The position numbers and the translations under genes were made by a program. The notes under the pieces are model-generated. The model was not told the DNA's origin and did not search any database. It saw nothing but the letters and a program-made list of their open reading frames with translations. From Diacronema lutheri (lineage: Eukaryota > Haptophyta > Pavlovophyceae > Pavlovales > Pavlovaceae), in the NCBI GenBank assembly GCA_019448385.1, contig JAGTXO010000026.1, positions 64,501 to 128,500 on the forward strand: a stretch of 64,000 nucleotides of DNA, given 5' to 3'. Shown one piece after another: positions 1 through 12,948 of the stretch; position 1 is the stretch's first letter; the number at the start of each line of letters is the position of its first letter.

Positions 1-2002
1 GGCGGCGGCGGCAGGGGGCGGGCGGCCGGCGCGCCAGTCGAAGACAGGTGCAACCGTGGCGGCAGGCGCCGAGTGCCGCGCGTCGGTCACAGAGCGCGTG
101 GTGCGCGCGGCGACCGTGGCACGCCTGGCGGGCGGGCGGTGAGCAGCGCCCGCCGGCGCGCCGGCGGGCGCGGCCGCCTCGAGCCCGGCGGAGGCGCCGC
201 GCTTGCGCTTGCGCGTGCCGCCGCGCGTGCGCCTGCGCGCGCGCCCGCCGCGCGCCCGTTCGGCCTGCGCGTCGCCAGCCGCGTCGCCGGCCGCGTCGCC
301 GCGCCGCACGTAGACGACCGCGAACGCCTCCTCGCCGGTCCCGTCGACGCCGCCGCGCGCGCGGCGCAGGACCGACCGCCACTGCAGCCGCCGCGCGCGG
401 CCGGGCTCGCACGCAAACCAGCGCCCACCGCGCCTGACGACGGCCACAAAGTCGTCGTCGCGCCGCCCGCGCCGGCGCGTGCGCAGCAGCACGCACTGCA
501 CGTCGAGCCAGCCCTCGTGCCAGTCGGCCGTGCTGGGGGCGACGCGAATCGACTGCGGGAGCTCGACGCCAAAGCCGGCGAGGCGCACGATGTGCGCGAC
601 GATGACGCTCGAAATGGCGGGGGCGCTCGACGGGTCGCCCGCTGCAGCGAGCACCGCCCCGCCCCAGTGCTCACGCGTGACGCAATCCGCGTCCTCGACG
701 TGCACGTGCGCCACGCTCGCGCCGAGCTGGTGCAGCAACGCGCAGATGTCGGCGTCGACCGTCCTCTCCTCCTCGGCCGCCTCGGCCGTGCCGCGGGCGG
801 CGGCGTCGCCTGTCGGCTGCCCGAGGTACGCGATCGCCCGCTCGACGGCCGCGCGCTCCGCACGCGCTGCGCTGTCGATCGCCGCATTGCCGACGGGCGC
901 GCGCAGCGCCGCGATCGCGTCTTGCAACGCCGTCGCGTCGCCCGTCGCCGCCGCCGCCGTCACCGCCGCCGCGCTCGCGGTGCCGTGCGCGACGGCGTGC
1001 AGCGCGGCGGCGCGCGCGGCGGGGATGCGCCCGTCCAGCGCGAGCACGAGCGGCGGCCCGGCCGGCGTCTGCTGCCGCCGGTGCCGCCGGCTCGCAGCCG
1101 GGTGGTCGGCGCGCGCGCGCTCGAGCCGCGCGCGCCGCTCGACGACGCGCGCCCAGAAGGCCTGCACCCTCGGCTGCGCGAATGCAAGCCAGCCGGCGCC
1201 GCGCGTCACGACGTGCACGACGATCCGGTCCTCGTGCCTGAGGTACTGCACGTAGAGCGCTTTGCTCACGCCGAGGACGTGCATGCCGAGCTGCAGCTGA
1301 TCGCGGTGCGGCTGCGGCGGCCCGTCCTCGTGCGCCGTGGCGCCCGCCTTGGTGAGCGTCTTCACCTCGACGAGGACCTGCTCGTTGTTTTCGGGGAGGA
1401 TGGCGAGCCCGTCCGGCGAGAAGGCGAACGGCGCGCTCTTGTCGTGCGGGTCCGCACGCACCATCGGCAGGTTGCACACGACGGTGATGCCGTACGCGGC
1501 CGCCAGCTTGCGCAGCGCGACGGCCTCGCCGAGGATGCCCGCGGTCGTCGCCTTGGTCCGCACCTCGCGCCGCCGCCGGTGCACGTACTCGTCGGTGAGC
1601 GTCTCGTGCGCGACGCCGGCGTTGTCGTTCACGACGTCGCCAACCTTGCTGCCCGTGACCTCCTCCCATCGCTCGTCGTGCCAGCGCGGGCTGCGCTGCG
1701 CGGGCGCGCCCGCGCCGACGGCGTCGAGCACGCGGCGCAGCGCTGTGCCGTCGGGCGCAGCAGGCACGCGCGCGCGGTCCTGGGCCTCGCGAGCGTCGAG
1801 GACGCGGCCCGTAGTGGAATCTTGGGGTAGGTCGAGCTTGCTCGCCTCGCCGTAGCGGCTCTCCAGCTGGCGCGGTGCGTCGGCAGGGCCGCCGTCCGTG
1901 CGCGCACCCGACGCGCCCGCCAGTGCACGCGGCGCAGCGTCCGAGGCGCCCGCCGCGCCCGCGCCGCCGCCAATCGCGCCAGCGCACGCGCGCGCCGCGA
2001 CC
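1..2002 (-). CDS. YqaJ-type exonuclease module of a large mobile element (left copy, partial)
   Basis: This minus-strand frame is open from about 2440 to the window edge and has no stop. It matches, almost residue for residue, the YqaJ segment of the long frame at 54403-56416. Visible nuclease features, in coding order, are a SPRWHDERW-like N-terminal motif (about 1690-1665), a GILGEAVALRKL helix, an SPDG aspartate and an EVKTLT segment that supplies the D...ExK metal-binding core of the PD-(D/E)xK fold (about 1440-1350). YqaJ/lambda-exonuclease enzymes resect double-stranded DNA and are carried by phages, viruses and some eukaryotic DNA transposons. Small changes, such as N for D beside the ExK loop, do not break the frame. 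Upstream the frame continues without a stop into a PIF1-like helicase tail, a different partner from the one in the right copy. The C-terminus lies outside the window. The nuclease fold is well supported; activity is inferred. Confidence 0.7.
13..2002 (-). repeat. Dispersed repeat, left copy of the 54403-56416 segment
   Basis: The sequence from about 13 to 2002 is nearly identical to 54403-56416, in the same orientation. The offset is 54,390 bp at the left end and 54,414 bp at the right end because the left copy lacks a 24-bp GC-rich unit near position 170. Only scattered substitutions were seen. Identity stops abruptly after the shared GCGCGCCGCGACC at 2002/56416. Beyond that point the left copy has helicase sequence and the right copy has another element-encoded region, so this is a recombination or module boundary. 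Confidence 0.9.
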
Positions 2003-3635
2003 AGCTGCACGGGATCGAGCGGGAATGCGCCGGGCATGGCCCCGGCCGCCGGCACCGCCGCGGGAACGGCGCCGTCGCCGGGGCTGCGCAGCAGCTCCGC
2101 CCACTCGCCCGCGCCGAGCGCGTCGCCCGTGTCGCGCGCCGCGCTCGAGGCGCGAACGTTCTCGACCAAGGCGTGCTGCCGATCGTGCTGCCACGGCGCC
2201 GAGTACTTGAGGCAGGAGCGCACGATCTGCGCGCGCGAGCCGCGCCGCACCACCGGCAAGCACTGGCGAAAGTCGCCGGCGAGCAGCAGCGTCTCGCCGC
2301 CGAAGCGCTCGTCGACGCCCGTCACGTCGCGCAAACACCGATCAGGCGAGTCGAGGTGGCACCGCGTCTGCATCGGCGCCTCGTCCCACACGACCAGCCG
2401 CCGCGGCGGCCAGGGAGCGCCCGCGCTCGGAGCGCGGCACGCCATTGAACGGCTTGCCCGTCGGAGTCGGCACCGCCGGGCACCTTGAAGGTCAAGTGGA
2501 AGGTGCGGCCGTCGGGCAGCAGCGTGGCGGCGACGCCCGAGGACGCGCCCACGACGACCGCGTGCCCATCCGCGCGCACGGCGGCGATAATGGCGCGCTC
2601 GACGAACGTCTTGCCCGTTCCGCCCGGCGCGTCGCAAAGATGCAGCCGGTTGCCCACGCCGCGCAGCGCCGATTTGACGACCGCGCCGTGGAGCGCGCAC
2701 TGCTGGCCGCCCTCGGCCATCGCCGCGCGCGCCGCCGCCGCGCTCGCAGCCCGCTCGGCGCGATGGTAGCCCTGCGCGCGCGCGAGCTCGCGCCCGCCCG
2801 GCCCGGCCGGCGCGCGCGCCGTGCGCAGACCGGCCACCGCCGCGAGCGCCGCCGCGCGCTCGCGCTCGTCGGGCACGTACAGCCCCGTGGAGTCGAACGT
2901 GTCGGCCCAGGCGGGCACGCCGTACGAGGCGAAGGCGTCCGAGCCGGGCTGCGGCCGCTGCTCGGCGCGCTTCAGGAGCATGACCCCGCACACGTTCCAC
3001 TTGGTGCCAAACATCGAGCCCGTGAGCCCCGTGTAGACGCGGTCGAGCTGCGTGGCGATGGCGCAGACGTCCTCGTGCCGGATCTCGTCGACCGGTTCGC
3101 GCCGCGCGTCGACGAGCGGCACGACGCGCTCGGAGCCCGCCCACGTGAACGTGCGCGTCGACATGTTCAGCCGCGTGTGCGCGAGCGTGTCGTCCTCGTA
3201 CTTGGGCTTGACGGCGGGCGAGAGCTTGCCGCGCACCTCCTCCTTCGAGAGGCCGCGCGTGTTGAGCAGCTCCTTCTGGCGCGCGTGCACCGTCTCGACG
3301 CGCTGATCGTCGATGGCGCGCAGGGCGCCAAAGTAGGCGTCCATCTGCGCGAGCGGCGCGCCTTCAATCGGCAGCTCCTTGTCGGTCACGCCGGCCGTGT
3401 ACGCCGCCTTGTCGACGTCCGTCGGCCCGTACATGGTGCCAAAGTTGCCGTCGCCCGTGAGCTCGGGCCAGTCGACGACGCAGGGCGGCGAGACGAAGGC
3501 GAGCGCGCGGCGCGACGGCCCGTAGCTCAGCTTGTCGACCGTGCGCGCCTGCTCGCTCGGCTTGACCGGCCGCGTGCTCACGATCTCGCAGTTGACGAGC
3601 GCCGCGTCGAAGGCGCGCAGGTCGATGGCGGCCAT
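2003..3635 (-). pseudogene. PIF1-like helicase with an N-terminal extension, frameshifted and truncated
   Basis: The frame begins at an ATG at 3635. About 300 residues of N-terminal region end in a C-G-V-M-L-L strand that faintly recalls virus-type ssDNA-binding proteins (low confidence). A Walker A motif APGGTGKTF follows, then a PIF1 motif Ia block (SSGVAATLLPDGRT, TFKVP). The frame is lost around 2400-2450. The next helicase motifs are in another frame: VVWDEAPMQTR (Walker B) at about 2371-2400, FGGETLLLAGDFRQCLPVV, GSRAQIV and a LVENVRA motif. The similarity stops at about 2003 (DPVQLV), where the sequence joins the YqaJ module in frame. Motifs V and VI of the helicase are missing. PIF1 helicases unwind DNA and are common in Helitrons, viruses and other large eukaryotic elements. 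I call it a pseudogene because of the frameshift and the missing C-terminal motifs; a sequencing error or an unusual intron could explain only the frameshift. Confidence 0.7.
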
Positions 3636-3846
3636 GGTCGTTGTGCGCGGGAGATCACGCTGCAGGCGGCTCCACAGTAGGTTCGAGAAAAAAAAAAGCT
3701 GGGCCAACGGTCAGTCGAGCGCCACAAGCAATCCTCGGGAGCCGGTGGCCCAACCCAACCCAACGATCTTCGTCGCCACCCTTCGCGCGTTTTCCGTTCG
3801 CGCCCAAGCAGACAATGAGACCACAATCTCGGTGCTGCTCGGCGCG

Positions 3847-4110
3847 ATGATGGGCCTCAGCGGCTCGGTGGCGATCGTGCTCTACGTGCGCGCGCGACGT
3901 CGCGAGGTGCAGCACGGGCGCGTGGCGACGCCGCGCATCATCCAGCGCCAGCTCGAGCTGCAGCTGCCGTGGGGCCGGCCGGACGAGGCATCCGTCGCCT
4001 CGCGTGCCGAAACGCCGGGCGTCGAGGCCGCGTCGCGCTCGGTGCGCGACGCGGCGCCCGAGCCGGACCCGGACGAGGGCTACGTGCGCGTGGCGAGCGC
4101 GGCGTTCTGA
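3847..4110 (+). CDS. Small single-pass membrane protein, hypothetical
   Basis: This 87-residue frame starts MMGLSGSVAIVLYVRARRR, a short hydrophobic helix followed by a basic stop-transfer segment. An amphipathic stretch (RIIQRQLELQLPWGRPDE) and an acidic tail end the protein. The frame stays open upstream (Q-A-D-N-E-T-T-I-S-V-L-L-G-A), and a CAG just before ACAATG at about 3809 could be a splice acceptor, so the true start may lie further upstream. I do not recognise the family. It lies between the left element copy and the palindrome, and it may be the 3' exon of a larger gene or a chance frame. Confidence 0.35.
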   Translation: MMGLSGSVAIVLYVRARRREVQHGRVATPRIIQRQLELQLPWGRPDEASVASRAETPGVEAASRSVRDAAPEPDPDEGYVRVASAAF

Positions 4111-4192
4111 GGCGCGCACGACGTCGCCCAGCCAGAGCAGCCCGGGGCGGGGCGAGTCCGGCTGCGCGGAGGTCCGGCTCGAGCGGGCGGGC

Positions 4193-4540
4193 GCCATGCT
4201 CTGAGGCGCCGCCGCTTTCTAAAAGGGTGTAGGGTGTAGGGTGTAGGATGCAAAACAAGCCCTCCCCACATTTGGGCCCGACGTCATTCCTTCTTCGAAG
4301 CCGTGACGTTACTCACATACGAGTACTTTTACTTAGTGTAGGATGTATCTATTCTCTAAGTATTTGCATAGTGTAGGGTGTAGGATAAGTACGGTTACGA
4401 AAGTCCTACAGGGAGTGAAGGAATGACGCTGTGACGAAAGAAGGAATGACGTCGGGCCCAGATGTGGGGAGGGCTTGTTTTGCATCCTACACCCTACACC
4501 CTACACCCTTTTGAAAAGCGGCGGCGCCTCAGAGCATGGC
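4193..4540. mobile_element. MITE-like unit 1 with about 104-bp terminal inverted repeats
   Basis: The left end (4193 to about 4296) begins GCCATGCTCTGAGGCGCCGC, then three GTGTAGG heptamers, then GCCCTCCCCACAT. The right end (about 4437-4540) is its reverse complement with about one mismatch and one shifted base. The interior is AT-richer than the flanks and carries further TGTAGG words. There is no coding capacity. Its length and structure suit a non-autonomous DNA transposon, but I could not define a target-site duplication. Confidence 0.7.
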
Positions 4541-4743
4541 GGCTCGACAGCATGGCGCCTATACAGCATGGCGTCGTCCAGCGTCACGCCGCGTCGTGGT
4601 CCTGCCGCTCCTCCGTGGCGCACGGATGGCGCTCCTCCGTGACGCAGCCGAACGACGTCGCGGCGTCACGGCCCGGGCGCAGTCGCCATCCTGGACGCCA
4701 CGCTGGACGACGCCATGCTGTCGAGGCGCCATGCTGTCGAGCC

Positions 4744-5076
4744 GCCATGCTCCGAGGCGCCGCCGCTTTCTAAAAGGGTGTAGGGTGTAGGGTGTAGGAT
4801 GCAAAACAAGCCCTCCCCACATCTGGGCCCGACGTCATTCCTTCTTTCGTCACAGCGTCATTCCTTCACTCCCTGTAGGACTTTCGTAACCGTACTTATC
4901 CTACACCCTACACTATGCAAATACCTAGAGAATAGATACATCCTACACTAAGTAAAGGTACTCGTATGTGAGTAACGTCACGGCTTCGAAGAAGGAATGA
5001 CGTCGGGCCCAAATGTGGGGAGGGCTTGTTTTGCATCCTACACCCTACACCCTACACCCTTTTAGAAAGCGGCGCC
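4744..5076. mobile_element. MITE-like unit 2, inverted relative to unit 1
   Basis: This is a second copy of the 4193-4540 unit in opposite orientation, nearly identical through the interior (for example CTCACATACGAGTAC in unit 1 against GTACTCGTATGTGAG here). Its left end, GCCATGCTCCGAGGCGCC, is complete; its right end stops at GAAAGCGGCGCC, about 15 bp short of the full terminal repeat. Confidence 0.7.
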
Positions 5077-5492
5077 GAAGGTGGGAGGATGCCACCCGTA
5101 TGCGCGCGTTTGAACGTGCGCGGACGGCCGTTGGCTTCGCGCCCTTTCGCCCACGGTTTGCGCGCCAACGGACCAGTCCTCCGCGGGCGCCGCGCATCGT
5201 CTCAGGGGCGGTCGGTGTGGTACGCCGCGCGCATCGTCAGCGCCGCGGCGTCGAGCTCGGCGAGCGAGGGCGCGTACGTGACGCCGCTCAGCACCTCGTC
5301 CGCGCCCGCCCTCGTCGCGCTCGCCGCCTCCGCAGTGCGCGCAGGCGGCTTCGTGACGGCACGCGAGGCCACGCCGCGCGCCGCAGGTGCCTTCGCGCGC
5401 TGCATCGTCTGTCTGCCGGTCCGACGCGCTCTGCTCTGAACGAACGGACGGCACGCCCGACGAGATCTCGTCGCGTGCACGCTCGCACAGCA

Positions 5493-6324
5493 TGTACCCC
5501 CAGAACGTCTCCGAGCTGCTGCCCGACGAGATCTTCGGCGACGAGCTGCTCGTCGACCGGCACTACCGCGTGCGCATCCTTCAGCGCGTCGCCCGCCGCC
5601 GCGATGCGGCCGAGGCCAACTTTTGGCTCGACGGCGGGCCCGCCGACTCGGTCGTCGGCGCGTGCATGTGCGGCCGAATCTACGCGCTCAAGTGCATGGG
5701 CCGGCTCGTCCGCGGCGCCCGGATCCTCGCGCTGCTGCGCAAAAATGTGGCGCTCGCCACGTGCCGCGCACACCTCATGGGCCACATGCTCCAGCGCATC
5801 GTCGGCGACAGCGGCGTCGCGCGGCTGCTGCAGCTGGTTGCAGCTCGTTCGCGAGGATCACGACACGCTCAACGCCGAGCACCAGGCCTTGGAAGCACAG
5901 CATGACACCGGCCAAGTCATGCGACGGCATGTGCGCGCGCGCCGACGCGCTCTCCAAGGACCTCGCACGGGCGCACGAGCACGCTCACAAGCTCGATGGC
6001 TATCTGGTGTGGTGCAGCGAGCGCCTCGGTGAGAGTGACTCTTTCAACGGAGCGCTCGAGAACCTGAACACGCGGTGCAGCATGAGATGTGCTGGCTCCA
6101 CGCCGAGATGTCGTCGCTCGTTGCGAGTTCGCCCGAGGCTTACGCGAACGACAGCGAGGCCACCGACTTCAAGGACCACGGCGTGTGCGTCGAGTTCGAT
6201 GTCTTCAACCGCGACGGGGTCGAGGGCGCGCCCGTGCCCGCGACCGCGCCCACGAAGGCAGAGCCGGGCATCGAGTCCGAGTGCATCGCGCCCGCACAGG
6301 CAGAGCCGGGCAGCGAGTCCGAAG

Positions 6325-6363
<39 letters not shown>

Positions 6364-6390
6364 GGCAGAGCCGCGCACCGAGCCCAAGTG
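5493..6390 (+). pseudogene. Decayed gene of unknown family
   Basis: A protein-like run starts MYPQNVSELLPDEIFGDELL at 5493 and continues for about 115 residues (MCGRIYALKCMGRLVRG..., ILALLRKNVALATCRAHLMG). The same kind of sequence then moves through other frames: LVREDHDTLNAEHQALEAQH, a helix-rich MCARADALSKDLARAHEHAHKL, and an acidic-proline tail (DHGVCVEFDVFNRDG, then KAEPGIESE repeats). The hopping frames suggest a broken gene with coiled-coil character, although unrecognised introns could contribute. No function can be assigned. Confidence 0.45.
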
Positions 6391-7083
6391 AGCCAACGTG
6401 CCGCCGAACTCGCCCAAGCTCTCGTCGGTCGACAGTCAGGCCACCGAGTACAAGACCTCCTACGCGAACTCACGTGCTCGCCACCTGCAACGCCTCGAGT
6501 TTACGCACGCGTTCGAGTCTGTGCAGGCCGAGGTCGCTTAGCCAAAGCGCGCCAAGGTTCCGGCCACCGGCGCATCCAGCCGCTGGCTGCGCAACACGGC
6601 GGTGCGCAACACCCGCAGCTCGGCCAACGGCAAGTAGCGCGCCGGCGCAGCGCACGGTATGCCGCGGCGAGCTCAGTCGCGAAGAGTGTCCGACTGGCCG
6701 CGCCCTCCACGGGGTGCACGCGCACTCGGCGCGGTCCGGTCAGTCAGGGGGCCTCAGCTTGCGCGATGCCAGTTGCGAGCCCCCCCGGAATCCGCCATTC
6801 TATTCTACTAGGCGTAAATCACCCAAGCCCTTCCGGTCGCCCGCATTCCGGGGTCGGACCCTCCGTCGGCCCGGCTCGGGCCCTCCGTCCGCCGCGCCCG
6901 CTCGACCCCGAATTCTACTCCAAATCGGCCGGTCAGGAGGGTGTCTCGGTCCTAGGCTCGTCATAAGCCTCGCCCCGACCCCTCGAGCGCTCATTGGCTG
7001 GCTTTTAACCCTTGATTGTACGACCCGGGTCGTACTCTCAGCCTTACACTGGCCGGACCAGCCCGGACCGCGCCGTATATAGG
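6391..7083. other. Gene-poor spacer with an 18-bp perfect palindrome
   Basis: No protein family was recognised in this stretch. It is less GC-rich than its surroundings and contains the perfect palindrome GTACGACCCGGGTCGTAC at 7018-7035. A TATATA word lies at about 7075-7080, just before the small frame at 7084. The palindrome could be a dimeric-factor site, but this is speculative. Confidence 0.4.
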
Positions 7084-7347
7084 ATGGCATACTTGGCCTG
7101 GACCGCGCCTGAAGAAAATGCATGGGCTGGGCGTCTCGGGCTCGGCCTCTCGACGTTTGTCGCGGGCGGGGCGATTGAGCTGACCGGCTCGATCGCGGCG
7201 GGTTGGCGGCTCAATGCGCTCGTCTCGCTCGCCTGCCTGGTGCTCCTCCTCTTCGCGCGCGTGGCCCTCGGGCTGCAGACGCCCGTGCGCGCGGTGGCGC
7301 GCGCTATGTGCGAACGGATGCGCGCACACGTGTTCAAGGAGGCGTGA
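7084..7347 (+). CDS. Small two-helix membrane protein, hypothetical
   Basis: This 87-residue frame starts MAYLAWTAPEENAWAGRLG. It has two hydrophobic segments (LSTFVAGGAIELTGSIAAG and LNALVSLACLVLLLFARVAL) and a basic C-terminus. It is tail-to-tail with the GH2 gene, with 172 bp between the ends. I recognise no family. A TATA-like word sits only a few bases upstream, too close for a normal promoter, so the true start or an upstream exon is unresolved. Confidence 0.35.
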   Translation: MAYLAWTAPEENAWAGRLGLGLSTFVAGGAIELTGSIAAGWRLNALVSLACLVLLLFARVALGLQTPVRAVARAMCERMRAHVFKEA

Positions 7348-7519
7348 CGCCACCCTCGCTCGGCTCTGCCGCTCGGCGCGCTCTCGCGCGGTCCGGAGCC
7401 TCGTCGTGCCGCCGCGCTTTGGCTGCGCGCGCCTGGCCCTTGTGACTGCGCGCACTGCCGTCACGTCGATCATCGACTCACAGGCGCGGCACTCAGCGAT
7501 GGCGGCGCGTGTCATCACA

Positions 7520-11948
<4,429 letters not shown>

Positions 11949-12077
11949 TCACTTCACTTGCGCCGAGAAGTTCGCGTCCGGCACTGCACCTCAATTGCCG
12001 TTACTCGCTCGCGGCAGTTGTATCGAGGAGGTGGCCGGCATCCACACGCTCGTGGACACGCAAGCGAGGTCGAAGGC

Positions 12078-12671
12078 ATGGGCTGCGGAGCGAGCAAAGA
12101 CGCGCCGCAGCAAACAACTCGTGGCGCAGCGCCCGTGCCGGTGGTGACGGCCGCGACCAAGCCCGGGCTGGAGGCATCCAAGCCAACGCCATTCGCGGCC
12201 GCGCCGCCCGCTGCGCCCATGGCGCGCGAGGAGCAGCCACCGGCAGAGGAGCCAAGGCAGGCAGCGGCCGCGGCAAACCTGGCGTTGAAGGTGGACACCA
12301 AGCCGCGCGCCGCGCCCGAGCCGACGCCTGTGCCGGCCGCGCCTGCCGAGCAGCACGACGTGGCGGAGCCCGAGGAGCCGGCACCTGCGCCGGTTGCGCC
12401 TACCAAGCAGCACGACGTGGCGGAGCCCGCCGAGCCCACAACTGCGATCGAGGCAACAGCCGCGACCAAACCAACGGCCGCAACCGAACCACCGGCCGCG
12501 GCCGAGCCGCCGGCTGCGACCGAACCGGCAAGGCAGAAGCCGGGCGTCGCGCCATTGGCAACGCTTGCCAGCGCGATGGCGGGCGCGCTTGCGACGGACA
12601 CATCGGAACGAGGGGCGTCGGCGCCGGCCGACGACGGCGAAGTCGACGCGGGTGCGCCGCACGGCGAGTGA
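12078..12671 (+). CDS. MGCGASK N-acylated low-complexity protein
   Basis: The protein has 197 residues and begins MGCGASKDAPQQ. Glycine 2 followed by cysteine 3 and serine 6 is a classic dual-acylation signal (N-myristoylation plus palmitoylation), which would anchor it to plasma or flagellar membrane. The rest is disordered, rich in Ala, Pro, Glu and Thr, with near-repeats such as EQHDVAEPEEP and KQHDVAEPAEP. No catalytic domain is visible. It diverges from the GH2 gene, with starts 235 bp apart. MGCGxS proteins recur in flagellated protists; a membrane scaffold role is inference. Confidence 0.75.
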   Translation: MGCGASKDAPQQTTRGAAPVPVVTAATKPGLEASKPTPFAAAPPAAPMAREEQPPAEEPRQAAAAANLALKVDTKPRAAPEPTPVPAAPAEQHDVAEPEEPAPAPVAPTKQHDVAEPAEPTTAIEATAATKPTAATEPPAAAEPPAATEPARQKPGVAPLATLASAMAGALATDTSERGASAPADDGEVDAGAPHGE

Positions 12672-12948
12672 GCGCATGCGCGCGCGCCCAGCCACGCCGC
12701 GTGCGCAGGCTGCGTGCGCTCTCTCAGCCGCCGCGGCTTGAACGCGTCACACCGCGGCGTGCGGGAGCAGCTGCGCCCTTCCAGTCAGCCCCCCCCTCCG
12801 CCCTTTTAATGATTATTTGCAGTCTTGTGGCCGATGCGTCGGTGGAGGGGTCCGTATGGACACAACAAGACGTGTGATGTGTCCGGGGTTCCCCTCTTCC
12901 TCCCCTCGCGCACCACCGCCGGCGCACGCGGCGCCTCGCGGGCTCAAA

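Larger units (their letters stand above)
4193..5076. repeat. Near-perfect palindrome of about 880 bp
   Basis: The two MITE-like units and the roughly 200-bp spacer between them (4541-4743) read as one large inverted repeat centred near 4640. The spacer is itself inverted: it starts GGCTCGACAGCATGGCGCC and ends with the reverse complement of a nearly identical stretch. Several frames in it encode a repeated MWGGLVLHPTPYTLHPF peptide; this is an artefact of the repeat, not a gene. Confidence 0.8.

Noticed and set aside
1-3635. Helitron RepHel protein
   Set aside because: A PIF1-like helicase is present, but no HUH Rep motif or Helitron termini were found; the partner is a YqaJ nuclease.
4219-4262. 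Telomere
   Set aside because: Only three GTGTAGG heptamers are present per end, inside inverted repeats and flanked by genes; an internal element end, not a chromosome end.
4462-5493. Several frames starting MWGGLVLHPTPYTLHPF
   Set aside because: They are translations of the repeated MITE-like ends, found on both strands; not genes.
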